A DNA stretch of 64,000 bases, from NCBI GenBank assembly GCA_014904845.1, contig MU119414.1:1-64000 (forward strand), in the 5' to 3' direction. The DNA is from Acephala macrosclerotiorum (lineage: Eukaryota > Ascomycota > Leotiomycetes > Helotiales > Mollisiaceae). Below the pieces are notes generated by a model. It was not told where the DNA came from. It saw nothing but the letters and a program-made list of their open reading frames with translations, and searched no databases. Positions 53,775 through 64,000 of the stretch are shown in pieces. Each line of letters begins with the position of its first letter. Position 1 is the first letter of the stretch. Both the position numbers and the translations under genes were made by a program.

Positions 53775-55657
53775 TTTTCATTTGTGCTGTTGGGCTGTTG
53801 GAAGGAAGACACGAGGTGGCGTAGGTGGTTGTCGTATTTGAAGTGAAGAAGGAGAGTATTTATGCTCAGAAAGCAGTCGAAGAGTCGAGAGGTCGTGAGT
53901 GAAGAGAGATTAGGATCTGAACTGACGGATGGTTCACACGCTAAACCCACTAACTTGAGGCGTCTCACGCACGTGGAAAAAGGGTAGTTTACTCGTTCAC
54001 CATGTGGCGAGAGGTGAACCTGCTTTAGCAGCAACCCATTCCACCTCATTTCAATTCAAAATGGAGCATACTATATCTCTTACTAAAATTCTGCGCGATA
54101 TGACGCCTTTCTTGCAATAATGTATCAGCGCATGTGCGCTAAATGCGGAAGCTATTAACGGGAACTTGAAGAAACGGCTACTTTAGACTACCAAATTAAA
54201 GAAAAATTTCCGTGCTCCGGGTATTTAAGGGTACACTCCCACCGATTACGATCATGAAACCAAAATTGGACGAGGTCGACAGATGAAATTGCCATGGGGG
54301 CGCCTTGAAAAAAGCTCTGCATCTTTGCGGTGGAGTGAAGCTACTGTTCGGTTTGATTAACTCGATGCCAGACTCAAACCATTCAATCTATTAACTAGTA
54401 TACATAATTAAGTGAAAGAGAACGTTCGGCACAGCACTTTGCAATGTGCCTGTGATTTATGTCGTTTTTCTAGATGCCTAAAACTCGCAAACCCATGAAA
54501 ACGACCGCTCATACCTAGTACTGTACGAGGTTCCAATCGCGCTTCTAACCTTACGTCGGTGATTGCGAGCTATTGTTTACATGTCACATTTACTGTCAAG
54601 TTGATTGTCGATTGTGTAATACTGCAGCAAGTAATCTAGCCAGCATTCCTCACTCTATCTACTAGACTGGGCTCCACGGCCATTAAGAGTATGTGGTTTT
54701 ATATCTAGAACAAAGATCAAATCGAGAAAGAGCGTAAAATCTTAAATTGACGAACGTGGATTATTTATGAGCAAAGCTTTAAGTAGTAGCACGTGATTAT
54801 GAGAGGAGGACTCCGTTCCGTATATAAAAATGCTTTCCCGCACGTCAGTTCCAGCAGGGCCAGACCTTCGCATCGCTCTCAGACCCTTGGAGGTGATCAC
54901 GGTCGTAAAAGGAAGTATGAACAGGAATGGAATGTACATATGGTGGAGAAATTCAGTGGTAGAAGAAAACATGTGCATATGGCGTGGAGTCTCCAGACAA
55001 TGCCACAAATCTGCGAAAGAGGTGGTACGTTAATTGCTTGTTGACGACGCATTCTGAAATGATAACAGGACAACTCGATATAATCTTTCGTACCCAAACT
55101 TGCTGGAGTCATTCCACAAAACTCGTGATTTCGTGTCACCCACATGGAATTGTTGCAACCAAAACTGTGTTTGAACTTGCAGGCTGGGGATGTCAATCTT
55201 CCATCCTTCTTTAATCAGGAAGAACAGACCACTTGGTTATTCTTGTTTTGAGTCATTTGAGGTTGGAAGCGAATGGACGCATGTCTGCTTGAAAATTTGA
55301 TTTCGTGATGAGGAGTGGTTCTCGTACTCGCCAAGATGTTCTAAAATTACCATCAAATTACCCCACACGCTAAACCCACAGTGGACCAACAGGCTCTCAA
55401 AGCCGGGGTTTCAGGGGGACGCGATGGTGGCGCGATCAGACCAGGGCAATTTTCGCGCTTGCCTGCAGCTATCGCCCCAGCGTGGAAATTAAATACGAGG
55501 TCCAGGTCCTATTCATCGTGAGACCTTCATCTCCCGTTCTTCTTTTTTCTCCTCTGCACCACCACGCTCGTTCTGAAGCTTCACACTCGTTCAAACATTT
55601 CTGTGTCAAAACTTTGTTTTCAAGCATCGAAAAGGAAGCCCTCGCGTCAATATCAAA
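53775..55657. other. Long intergenic region between divergent genes
   Basis: About 1.9 kb; short frames at 54742-55214 overlap on both strands and are not supported. The right end (55500-55657) is CT-rich leader for the GPI protein gene. Confidence 0.35.
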
Positions 55658-56267
55658 ATGAGAACCTCCACTGTCCTTCTCGCGCTCGCGGCGTCCGTGT
55701 CGGCTAATATTTTCCACCCACGAGCAGACACCACCTCGTCCGTCGCTCCAACTACAACCACCTTTTCCATCTCACCCACTGCCTCCTGCCTCGCAGCTTG
55801 TACGGCCGGAGACGTGACCTGCGAAGCAGCATGTGTTGGTTCTGCCCACCCCAACTCGCTTCAAGTCAACCAGACCGACGACTGTGTTGCCAAATGTGAC
55901 CAAGGAGATGGAAGTTCGTCTGCGAATAGTGCCTATGCCAGTTGTTTGAATGGATGTATTTCAAGCTACTATCCCACGACCCAGACTGTTAATGTGGGAG
56001 GGAGCAGTGTGACGAGTGTTGCGGCAGGAACGACGACGGGAACTGGGAAGGCTACAGGTGAGTGATGCTGGATTTGTATTGATGAGGACTTGAGGACCAG
56101 AGCTGACTAGAGATACAGGTACTGGAACTGCGACGACCGGATCAAGTGCTACTGGTACTGGATCTGCCGCCGCTTCGAGCTCGACTGGTGCTGGTGCGCA
56201 CAATGGACCCTTCATCGCATCTGTGGGTGGTCTGGCAGGTCTTTTCTTGGCTTTTTTCGCCTTGTAA
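55658..56267 (+). CDS. GPI-anchored Ser/Thr-rich protein with paired Cys motif
   Basis: Exons 55658-56057 and 56119-56267 give 549 nt, 182 residues. A signal peptide (MRTSTVLLALAASVSA) is followed by a short domain with eight Cys in C-x3-C pairs: CLAAC, CEAAC, CVAKC, CLNGC. Then comes a Thr/Gly/Ser-rich stalk (ATGTGTATTTGSSATG) and a hydrophobic C-terminal tail after a small-residue cluster (GAGAHNG), as for GPI anchoring. It should sit at the plasma membrane or wall. The Cys pairing resembles known fungal GPI Ser/Thr-rich proteins found on hyphae and infection structures; a defined function is not established. The intron (GTGAGT...TACAG) must be removed to reach the GPI tail. Confidence 0.85.
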
Positions 56268-56796
56268 GGGATTGAGGAATGAATACTATATACCCTTTTC
56301 ATGTTGGAGTCTTGGGCTTGGGGGAATAATGATAAAGCGGACATAATGTGGAATGGAGGGGGGGGAGAGCGTTGCTATAATGTTTCGTGAAGTATTGGTA
56401 TACTATCCGTGTGTTTTGCGTAATCACAAGACACATTCGCACATAATACCAGCTCGTGCTGCTTCCATTTCATGGCTTGGAGATGGTCGACTGCGATATG
56501 CTGCTTTTCCTTTACGGGGATCGAAACAGAATTATGCATATTTTGGTTGATTTATACTCCTTGAAAGTTTCACTGTTTCAATGTGTCTGAAGTTCTTTGT
56601 TGCAAAGCAATATCGTGTTAGAGACGATTCGAGGACTTTCTAATCCAAAGAATCTTCGAGATACGAGTGTATGATATGTATAAGGCAGTGCGTCCGAGTC
56701 CGGGTCGTTGTTTAATAAACCCCACCTATCTTTTTTTCTTGATTACTTTACATCAAGCATTCTTATCTCTTCGGCAATTTCCTACAAACTTGTCCC
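56268..56796. other. Intergenic
   Basis: About 530 bp; nothing recognised apart from short unsupported frames. Confidence 0.35.
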
Positions 56797-58324
56797 ATGT
56801 ATTTTCAAGAGGAGCTATCAAGAAAACCGCCGAAGTGGAACTATCTACACACGCCCAGGAAGGGACGAAGACCAACGAGGGTCGCTATTATTGGAAGTGG
56901 TGTTGCAGGCTTAGCCGCCGCAAAGCGAGTGCCCAGCTCAACCTGCGTGATGATACATCCGGCTAAATAATACAGATATCTGTTAGCTGAGAGAGAGGAA
57001 GGCACAGATACAAGATGGTTCGAAGTCACGATCTTCGAGCGCCACTCCGAGGTAGCTGGGATCTGGAACCTCACTTCAACTGAGACCGACAAATTCCAGA
57101 CACCAATGTACGAAGGTCTCGAGACCAACGTTCCCGGACTCTTATGACCTTCAGCGATTTCCCATACCCGAAGGACGTCCCACTTTTTCCCACTCACGAC
57201 AAGATCAAAATGTATCTGGAAAATTACGCGGAAGATATCCGCGACCACATTGAGTTCAATTCAGAAGTAGTGATGGCTACTAAGGGCACTAAGAACTATC
57301 AGCGCAGCCAATGGCGAGTCGTCATTAACAACATCGATGCACATGTGCCACCAGAATATTTCGACGCTGTTGTTGTTGCGACGGGAACGTTCGATAAATT
57401 CTGTATGCCACCTGAGTATGGACTAGAATCATGGGAGAAGGAGAACCCGGAAACCGTAATTCACGCCAAAGACTTTAGGAGACCTCAAGACTTCGAAGGA
57501 AAGGTTAGTAAGCCTCCAACAAACTTGCATTTCACTCAGGCATCCGCACTGACTTCAACCAGAAAGTGTTGATCATCGGCGGCGGATCTTCCTACTTCGA
57601 CATTGGCAGACGTATGACTCCACATGTCAAAGGAAAACTTCTCGTTTCGATGAGGGAACCCCAGCTACTTGGCCAGATGAGCAGCCCGGATCATCGAAAC
57701 GTCTCAATTCCCAAGACTCTCTTCCCCAAAACTCGATCTGTCTTGTTCATGGACGACTCAATTGAGAAAGACATCGACATCATCATGCTCTGCACTGGCT
57801 ATCAATACGAGTTCCCCTTTCTTCCGAAGGTGGAAATAGCCGACGACGGACAGCGGGTTGCCAATCTTTGGGAGCACATGTTCTGGATCCCTGATACCAC
57901 TTTGTCTTTCGTCGGCCTCCCCAAGATGAGTGCCATCTTCACCGTTGTTGAGGCGCAAAGTGCCTACATTGCACGAGTTCTTGCTGGTCGACTGCGCACA
58001 CCATATCAGTCAACCATGCAACAGAAAACGGATGAGGAGCTCAACAACCGCATTGCCGGAGCAGTGGATAAGAAAACTGCTGCGAAGCAATTCCATAATC
58101 TGCCAAATCCAAAAGACAAGGACTATATCAATCGCTTGTCTGAGGCATGTATTGACGTGGACGTGATGGAGAAGCGAGGGAAGCAACCCCCTTTGTTTGA
58201 TGCCTACCTCGACTGGACTCGGAAGAATGGTGGAGCGATGAGGACTGAGTTCTTCAAGCAGAAGGACAAGCACAAGTTCGCGACGCCCGAGTCTCTTGGC
58301 TTCAAGTACGTCCCTGATTCCTAA
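56797..58324 (+). pseudogene. Flavin-containing monooxygenase (class B, FMO-like) with a frameshift
   Basis: Exon 1 (56797-56928) carries the FAD motif RVAIIGSGVAGLAAAKR; its start ATG at 56797 is tentative. After an intron with a poor donor (GTGCCC), exon 2 gives WFEVTIFERHSEVAGIWN and YEGLETNVPGLL. There the frame hits TGA; one missing base at about 57144 explains it, because MTFSDFPYPKDVPLFP follows directly in the next frame, as in relatives (LETNxPxxLMxFSDFPYP). FDAVVVATGTFDKF and, after an intron (57504-57562), the second dinucleotide motif VLIIGGGSSYFDIGR follow; relatives usually have GxGxSGxD, so this motif is also altered. The C-terminal half (IIMLCTGYQYEFPFL) is open to 58324. Substrate unknown. 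Probably non-functional. Confidence 0.75.
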
Positions 58325-59095
58325 GAAATTGCGCGATCTGAGCAAGATAATCAACGAGGCAAGCTTTACCCTTTTCTTCCACTTGGTTTTGGACTTAACC
58401 GACAAGGTTGGTAAGAAATTGAGGGCATACACTCTTATGCATCGACTTTGGAAGACTTCTTCAAAGCAAGGAGAACCAGAGGCCAAATCTCTCAGTGGCA
58501 AATTTTATCTTAATTGTCCTGGAATGAATAGTTTGGTGCTCAATCCTTCTTTATGTCTCGTCACGTGCCTTCAGGCTGGTGAAGTTTTCTCACTATTTTA
58601 TATGCTAATCACTGTACAACTTTCTTTTATTACCATCTGTAAAGTATTGCCTACACTCACTATGCTTTCGTCTACAATTAGATTGTAAGCTCTCACTTAT
58701 ACCTCGTATGCCCCTGTCCCGATTTTGAATTGCCCTGGTAAGTTATACCTTCTAGAATATCATATCAACTTGATAAAATATATTCTATTACTTAAAATAA
58801 CGCTTTCGAGTTTCTGTAGGGGTCGCCATCACAGTAGTCTGTACTTGCAGTATGTTCCAATGCTTTGGCAGATGTATGCATGGGTGCGAAGTGGATTCGT
58901 GAATTATCATCTTGCCCCACTATGCCCCATCGGACGCCGCCTGCATATGCATGGTGCGCCACTCCTTTGCCGCACACCGAGATCTCAACGCGAGGCTCGA
59001 AACCGTGACGATCCCGTCTCACCTCAGCATCTTCAATTACTTCTGGAAAACACGACAATTGAATCTCCTGAGTGATACTACGAGCGTGATTTGTA
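58325..59095. other. Intergenic, no supported gene
   Basis: About 770 bp with overlapping short frames (58296-58688 plus, 58792-59187 minus); no family recognised. Confidence 0.35.
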
Positions 59096-59582
59096 ATGGC
59101 TGGAGTGCGCAATAGACCGCGAAAGCTGTTGGGATGGCAACAGGGAGAAGGATCAGGTGTCAAGGGGACAGTCTCGTGCGCAGGCAATCAGGTTTCCAGC
59201 CAAGAATCAAACAGTATAGTAATCCCTCAACTTGATGGCAATACCGTTTTTGATATCGTAGACATCAACCCACCTCTCGACGATGACCAGGATATTCCTA
59301 CCACCCTTGACAACAATTCTCGGGAGCACGTTATCAATAATGGTTCCCTTGATCAAAACAGTGTAAATTCGCCTGAATCAAACACGCTTCAAGTCACTCC
59401 GCGAAAGCATAGAGATCAAAACAATTCAGGAATGGACGTCACGGTGTCTGGAGAAGGATTTGGAACGGCTAAAGGTGACTACGAACGTACGGAAGGTTTC
59501 TGCGACGCTTTAACCCATCCCCGATATGGATCAGACGTTCTATATGCTGTCAATGGCTGTGACTACAGCGAAAAAGCTACAC
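59096..59582 (+). CDS. Hypothetical acidic/Asn-rich ORF, uncertain
   Basis: Part of a 217-codon frame whose right end overlaps the AAA ATPase relic in antisense. The left part is Asp/Asn/Ser-rich (HPPLDDDQDIPTTLDNN-like). No domain, no clear promoter. It may be chance or a remnant. Confidence 0.2.
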
Positions 59583-61180
59583 TCAAGGCACTTGGCGAAA
59601 GTGCTGCAACCCGCGGCCCCCTGTTCCATCTTGTATCGAGGCACCGAGCCCCACCTTTGCTTGGTTCAAGAGGTTGTCTACATCGCCTCCGTTGCCGAAG
59701 TTTGGGCGATCCCTTGCCCTGCGGAGGACTTCAGCCGCAACGTCCATAGCTGATTTCTTAGCACTGATATCCTCTTTGGCCATCTTCAGTCGTAGAATCT
59801 CGTTCAGCCGCTCGTCATCATAATCCTTGAACCGGAAGGCTTCCTCGAGCGGGAATCGTCTTCGAAGTCCCGGGTTGACCTTCTGGAACATCTCTTCTAT
59901 CATGTCGGGATACCCGATGAGGATGACGGATCTATCCTCTCCCGGCCTGTTGTGAATCCTAGATATTAGCACGTCGATACAGCCCAACCGGTAGTCGTCC
60001 GACTCGGACGTCGCTCCCACCCTGCTCCCATTGTAGAACATATGCGCATCGTCGATGATGAAAGCCTTACCAAGAGTGGCATCCAGTATCTCGCTCGTCC
60101 TTATTTCCGAATCGCCGATGTGTTGTCCAACGAAATTGGCCGGAGTCTTGAAGACAACCTCTTGGGTTGTAAGAACGCCAAGGTCGGCCTGGATCTGGCC
60201 GTATAGCTTCGCCACCGTCGTCTTGCCAGTGCCAGGTGGACCCAGGAATACGCGATTCAGAGATGTCTTCAGCGGCTCCCGGCCGCGAATCTCTCGGCAG
60301 TAGTTCGCCTTCGCGTGAATCAGTAGCTCTCCAATCGCCTTCTTGACGTCTTCTAGGCCCACCATTTTCTCAAGCTCCTTCCACGCTGCACTTTGTGTTC
60401 GAATGTCTGCAGGCTCAGGGCCGATGATATCCTCTATCGTCAATAGATCCTGGCGCAGATCTTTGGCTTCACTCTTCCGCTTGGTTTTCTGGTCTGTTAT
60501 TCTCCTTTTCCGATTCCTTGTTTGGTTTTCTTCTATTGCGTGTTTCTCGGTCTGGTATTATGTTTTCCTCCTCTTCCTCCTCCTCATCAACGAACCCCTC
60601 ACTCTCGTCATATGGGTTTGTCGCTTCGTCCGATTTGTCTGACTCGTTGTCAAGATTCTCGCTTTTGTTGTCGGGATCTTCCTCCCCTTTTATCGGGTCG
60701 TCATCCTTATCGCATAGCTTCGTCTCATCAGATGGTTTGGCTTCCTCATCAGATGGCTTCGTCTCCACATCGTCAGAGTTTGGGACGCTGTCGTTAGACT
60801 TTTCGTCACCTTTCTCTTTACTCCCAACATCAGCCGGCTTCTTGCTCTGTTTACCCGTGTCGCCACCTTTATCGTTTAGCGCCTTGATGCGTTCCTTCTG
60901 GAGTCGAAGAGACTGCCGGTCAAGCATCTTCTGAAATGACAACAGTAAATCATGCACATTCCCGAAACTGGCCGAGTCCCGACCCCTGCCTACACGTTTG
61001 ACGGCAATCATCGCCCCCATCGACTGTCAAGGAATTATGACGGATGAGCCCGAGAAGGATACGCCGCAGCTGTTCGTCGTCATAATCCTTCAGTTCCAGC
61101 CTCCGCCAGAACTGCCATCTGCCATGGGGTTTGCTTCCGAGAAGTCTCGTTGCGCCTTCGACGCTGCCCGAGAGCACCAG
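59583..61180 (-). pseudogene. AAA+ ATPase (CbbX/SpoVK-like fungal family), truncated and frameshifted
   Basis: The best-preserved part (59583-60500) is a complete AAA+ module: LEKMVGLEDVKKAIGELL, FLGPPGTGKTTVAKLYG (Walker A), KAFIIDDAH (Walker B; relatives have Asp-Glu, here Asp-Asp), VILIGYPDMIEEMF and NPGLRRRFPLEEAFRFKDYDDERL. Upstream, 60469-61020 encodes an acidic Asp/Glu/Ser/Lys linker (EGFVDEEEEEEEN) and the end of a preceding AAA unit (FGNVHDLL). Its frame stops at 60469, whereas the module's frame is open from KTKRKSEAKDL just before, so a shift lies near 60500. Another shift near 61018 separates LELKDYDDEQLRRILLG. Sequence upstream of 61180 is not AAA-like, so the N-terminal modules are lost. 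Such proteins normally have two or three AAA units. Confidence 0.72.
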
Positions 61181-61494
61181 TTAACCTCCAAGCAGAGATA
61201 CAGAAAGGCGGTATACTACCAATATCTGCGGGTGGTCGTACAATGCCTGATTTAGCTCCGCAATTTGCCAGGATCTTTGATTGGGAGTCCATAATCGAGT
61301 ATTTGGAGTACGCATGTAAGATTCCCATGCGCAGAGAGAGCGAAAAGAAAGAGGATCCGTTGATGCATGTGGGGATAAGGGGTGATGGACCGACAATGAG
61401 GCTGAGCCCGAAGGTTGTGTTGTCCAACCCGCATGGGGTGTTCACTTTTGATCGGGGTAGCACGAGTCGGAAGCCCCCAGGAGACCTTTCGTGA
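61150..61494 (+). CDS. Hypothetical ORF, uncertain
   Basis: A 114-codon frame with protein-like composition (LAPQFARIFDWESIIEYLEY, RLSPKVVLSNPHGVFTFD). Its left end overlaps the AAA relic in antisense. No family recognised; could be the remnant of a gene joined to the ATPase break. Confidence 0.25.
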   Translation: MRLRRCPRAPVNLQAEIQKGGILPISAGGRTMPDLAPQFARIFDWESIIEYLEYACKIPMRRESEKKEDPLMHVGIRGDGPTMRLSPKVVLSNPHGVFTFDRGSTSRKPPGDLS

Positions 61495-61704
61495 TTCCAA
61501 ATGTTGAGAGGTGTGACGGAGATTGGGAGATCTCGGCTCGATAGCTTTCCTCGGACTCTGTCCTTCGAACAATGTAAAGCCCGGGCTCATCGATGCTCGC
61601 GACTCTGCAGAATAGGACATCAAGATGTGTACACGAGATAGCTGAAATCATGTGTGTGCAGCAGCTGGATCTCATACAGTCATCTCCTCTCATCGACCAT
61701 ACCT

Positions 61705-63369
61705 TTACCCATACATGTAACCATTTCTTAAACGACCGCTTCTTCCACCCTCACCAAAGACAATCTTTATCGCACCAGAATCATGCATCGCATCAACCTC
61801 ATCGTCACCCCCAACTTCGATATGCACCTTCACCTCCTTTGCCAGCTTGCCTGACAATCCTGCACCTCTCAATATCGCAAGTGTACTCGTGTCTGCACCA
61901 GCCAACACCGAGACCAGGCCGAAGCCTTCACCGATTGGTGTGTTGTACAGCACAAAAGCTCTCGCAGCAAGTGATATCAGAACTAATACGGGATTCACTG
62001 CGAGAATTAGAACAAGAGCCCAGTGCTTCCGCAATGTTGTTCCCGTAATCTGGGCTGTACCCCAAGAGACGTATGCGGCGTCAGTGTCATTGTTTCCCGT
62101 TTCGGGTCCACCCAAAGCTGTTATCCTAGACCAAACCATAGCGGCAACTAGCGAGGAATCGGTCTTGACAAAATTGGTGTATTTAGTATTGTTGGCGTAA
62201 GTGTCCCGTAGTTTCCGGAACAAATAATCATATTCCGGTAAAGCCTGGGTATACAGTGCAGGAATAGCGAGAATGTTGTGTTTGAGAACTGATTGAGATC
62301 CCATAACAGGTTGAGCTGGAGCTTCAACGTTTTGTAGGGAGATGCTGTCCTGGGTGATTGTCCACGTTCCGTTGAAAGCTTGTCTGCTTATTTTGTATTC
62401 TCGTGCCTGAGATCCAAAGGTCTGGTTGGATGTCTTGTTGTAGGGGATATTAACATCCCACCAGCTCATCCACATAGTGGAGATATCGTAAGTAGAGTAT
62501 CCCAAGAGACCAACCCAATACTGCGGTGTGCCGATCCACTGCTGTCCGGCGGCTGAAAATGGTGTATTGATATCCGTCTCGAAGGTGCTACTGAGATTGT
62601 CGCGACTTCGACTCAGGCCGTTGTAGAGGTCGGCAACTGTCGCATTGACTTCTGTTGTGATTGACATTGACTGATCGTTGGAAAGCTTGGATTGAAGGTT
62701 TGATACATAATCTGGTAATGGACCGTCAAGTATTGCGGTGGTGTTCTCGGACATTGTGTACATATTGAATCCGTATGCTCGATCATATCCCGGGTCTTCG
62801 AACCAAGGAAGAGTCACATTAACGAACAGCGAGAGACCAAATCCAAGGTCCTGAGTACCTGGCGGTCCAGTCCATCCACACCTGCCGCTAATTAGAAACT
62901 TTTTCGTGCTGCTTGATCCTCCAACGAAGCTCTTATATCCAACACTAAGAGCAAGTGGTGTCGCGAGCAATAAAGACAAGGCGACCTTGTATCGCAATTG
63001 AGTCCCTTGAGAGAATAAATTTGAACTCAAAATAGCCTCCAAGTTTTGCAACGTCGAATGACCTGTGCGCACTTCGAGCGCAATCAATACAAGTTGGATC
63101 TGCTTCGATGCGCAGAATCCCATGAGCGACAGGAGAAATCCGATAATAATTAGTTGATCTTTTTGACCCAAGTATGCAGCGATACTTGTGATCTTTACAC
63201 ACGCCAGTCCAACTGCAAAAAGCAATAGGCAGAATGTGATCGTAACGATGTCCGCGATCGATATCCTTCTTTTGCGCATAGGCTGTCCTACAGCGCGAAG
63301 AGAGGGGGCCATCCGCTTCCGTTGTTCTAGAGAGAGGAGATGATGATCGACTTGTGAAGTGCCCGCCAT
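61705..63369 (-). CDS. Fungal multi-pass membrane protein of unknown function
   Basis: The open frame begins upstream at 63504, but ATG 63369 (MAGTSQVDHHLLSLEQRKRM) gives a normal cytosolic start; the length is then 554 residues. Membrane helices: about residues 38-60 (IVTITFCLLLFAVGLACV), 70-90 (LIIIGFLLSLMGFCA), 125-145 (VALSLLLATPLALSVGY) and one near the C-terminus (HWALVLILAVNPVLVLISLAARAFVLY). A large loop of about 310 residues between helices 3 and 4 has many N-glycosylation sequons and Trp/Tyr-rich strands, so it is likely extracytoplasmic. The layout is common in lineage-specific fungal proteins found near HET and NLR loci. No function is known. The frame is intact. Confidence 0.75.
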   Translation of the reverse strand: MAGTSQVDHHLLSLEQRKRMAPSLRAVGQPMRKRRISIADIVTITFCLLLFAVGLACVKITSIAAYLGQKDQLIIIGFLLSLMGFCASKQIQLVLIALEVRTGHSTLQNLEAILSSNLFSQGTQLRYKVALSLLLATPLALSVGYKSFVGGSSSTKKFLISGRCGWTGPPGTQDLGFGLSLFVNVTLPWFEDPGYDRAYGFNMYTMSENTTAILDGPLPDYVSNLQSKLSNDQSMSITTEVNATVADLYNGLSRSRDNLSSTFETDINTPFSAAGQQWIGTPQYWVGLLGYSTYDISTMWMSWWDVNIPYNKTSNQTFGSQAREYKISRQAFNGTWTITQDSISLQNVEAPAQPVMGSQSVLKHNILAIPALYTQALPEYDYLFRKLRDTYANNTKYTNFVKTDSSLVAAMVWSRITALGGPETGNNDTDAAYVSWGTAQITGTTLRKHWALVLILAVNPVLVLISLAARAFVLYNTPIGEGFGLVSVLAGADTSTLAILRGAGLSGKLAKEVKVHIEVGGDDEVDAMHDSGAIKIVFGEGGRSGRLRNGYMYG

Positions 63370-64000
63370 GCCTGAATGAAATGGTGATGAATGATATTGT
63401 AGATATAATCGGCATCTTCGCAATTCTGAGCGAGAAATATTCACTCCACGCGCCGCAAGGGCTACACGAAGGCCTCCAGCCCCGAGGCTCTGCCAAGTAA
63501 GCACCAGCCTGGCTGACTCTGCTCATCCGGCTTCCATTGCCAAATATAGCTATAGTCCACCAATGACACAGCTCGAATGTTTATCGATTAGGCAGAACTT
63601 TTCCCCTGTCGCATGGCGTATTCAAACACCAATCAAAAGGCACCAAAGTTGGGAATGCAAAAAGTATAATTGTATTAAAAGCCTAGGACGGTCGTAATAA
63701 TATAAAATAAAACGATGTTTTTAATATTTCGATTTATAAAAAAATTATATTAATATTATAAAATATTATAAAATATTATATTATTTATTTTTGCTTAATT
63801 TCAAAAAGCGATTAAAAAAGTAATTAATAATATATTAAATTAATCAAAAAATATAAATTATATAATATATTTATTAAGATTGTCAATGGACTAAAAAGTG
63901 AATATAAAGCTAGCCACGTTAAAAGTGGATTATAGCGTTGCAATTGTTTTACTAAGAATAATAAAAATGCTTGATGTAAATAGAATTATTATTCCGCTTA
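63370..64000. other. Intergenic, ending in an AT-rich RIP-like stretch
   Basis: From about 63660 to the end the sequence is very AT-rich with few CpA/TpG, like the island at 35.4-36.5 kb. It probably continues beyond the window. Confidence 0.55.

Noticed and set aside
45195..58324. Secondary-metabolite cluster (methyltransferase, P450, flavin monooxygenase)
   Set aside because: All three are broken, and no polyketide synthase, NRPS, terpene synthase or other backbone gene is present.
1..64000. tRNA, rRNA, CRISPR or telomeric repeats
   Set aside because: No tRNA-like A/B box pair, no rRNA segment, no spaced repeat array and no TTAGGG tract was found by eye.

Overview
This window looks like accessory chromosome from a filamentous ascomycete (Pezizomycotina). 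The evidence is short introns of about 45-90 bp with GT-AG (and two apparent GC-AG) borders, HET and NACHT/ankyrin proteins, GPI-anchored secreted proteins, a DUF3433-type gene, and AT-rich islands almost free of CpA/TpG as repeat-induced point mutation (RIP) would leave. I saw no tRNA, rRNA, CRISPR array or telomere repeat. Genus-level assignment is not possible by eye.

Layout. 0-2 kb: an MFS transporter gene with a nonsense codon, cut by the 3' end of a LINE-like retrotransposon. 2-5 kb: small heat-shock protein (Hsp30/alpha-crystallin). 5.7-8.0 kb: dead DUF3433 membrane-protein gene. 9-10.5 kb: amino-acid transporter. 10.9-12.6 kb: pepsin-like membrane protein without its catalytic aspartates. 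13.6-14.6 kb: a second LINE tail with a 15-bp target duplication. 14.5-16.7 kb: small membrane/secreted ORFs. 18.3-20.1 kb: GPI-anchored protein. 20.7-22.1 kb: Ser/Gln repeat protein. 23.2-24.9 kb: broken ankyrin and WD40 ORFs. 25.2-26.2 kb: NmrA-like protein. 26.3-28.6 kb: HET protein with a damaged C-terminus. 29.5 kb: small two-exon gene. 30-32.6 kb: broken alpha/beta hydrolase and a relic of a duplicated gene. 33-34.5 kb: J-domain protein. 35.3-36.5 kb: RIP-like AT island. 38.1-42.7 kb: large intact NLR (hydrolase-NACHT-ankyrin-zinc finger). 44.5 kb: SnoaL/NTF2-like protein. 45.2-46.8 kb: dead methyltransferase and a MITE-like element. 47.6-49.1 kb: P450 without the haem-cysteine loop. 52.0-53.8 kb: caspase-like protein. 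55.7 kb: GPI-anchored Cys-rich protein. 56.8-58.3 kb: frameshifted flavin monooxygenase. 59.6-61.2 kb: broken AAA+ ATPase. 61.7-63.4 kb: multi-pass membrane protein. The end is again AT-rich.

Two themes stand out. First, about ten recognisable genes are broken, several by nonsense codons at positions where C-to-T or G-to-A changes would make them, next to retroelement tails and RIP-like islands: a gene graveyard. Second, three genes of types linked to fungal non-self recognition and regulated cell death (HET, the NLR, the caspase-like protein) lie within about 28 kb; the NLR and the caspase-like gene have fully open reading frames once introns are removed. The NLR, with an N-terminal SesB-like hydrolase and a C-terminal Cys/His zinc-finger module, is the best candidate for a notable system. 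No biosynthetic backbone enzyme is present, so the P450, methyltransferase and monooxygenase do not make a convincing metabolite cluster.
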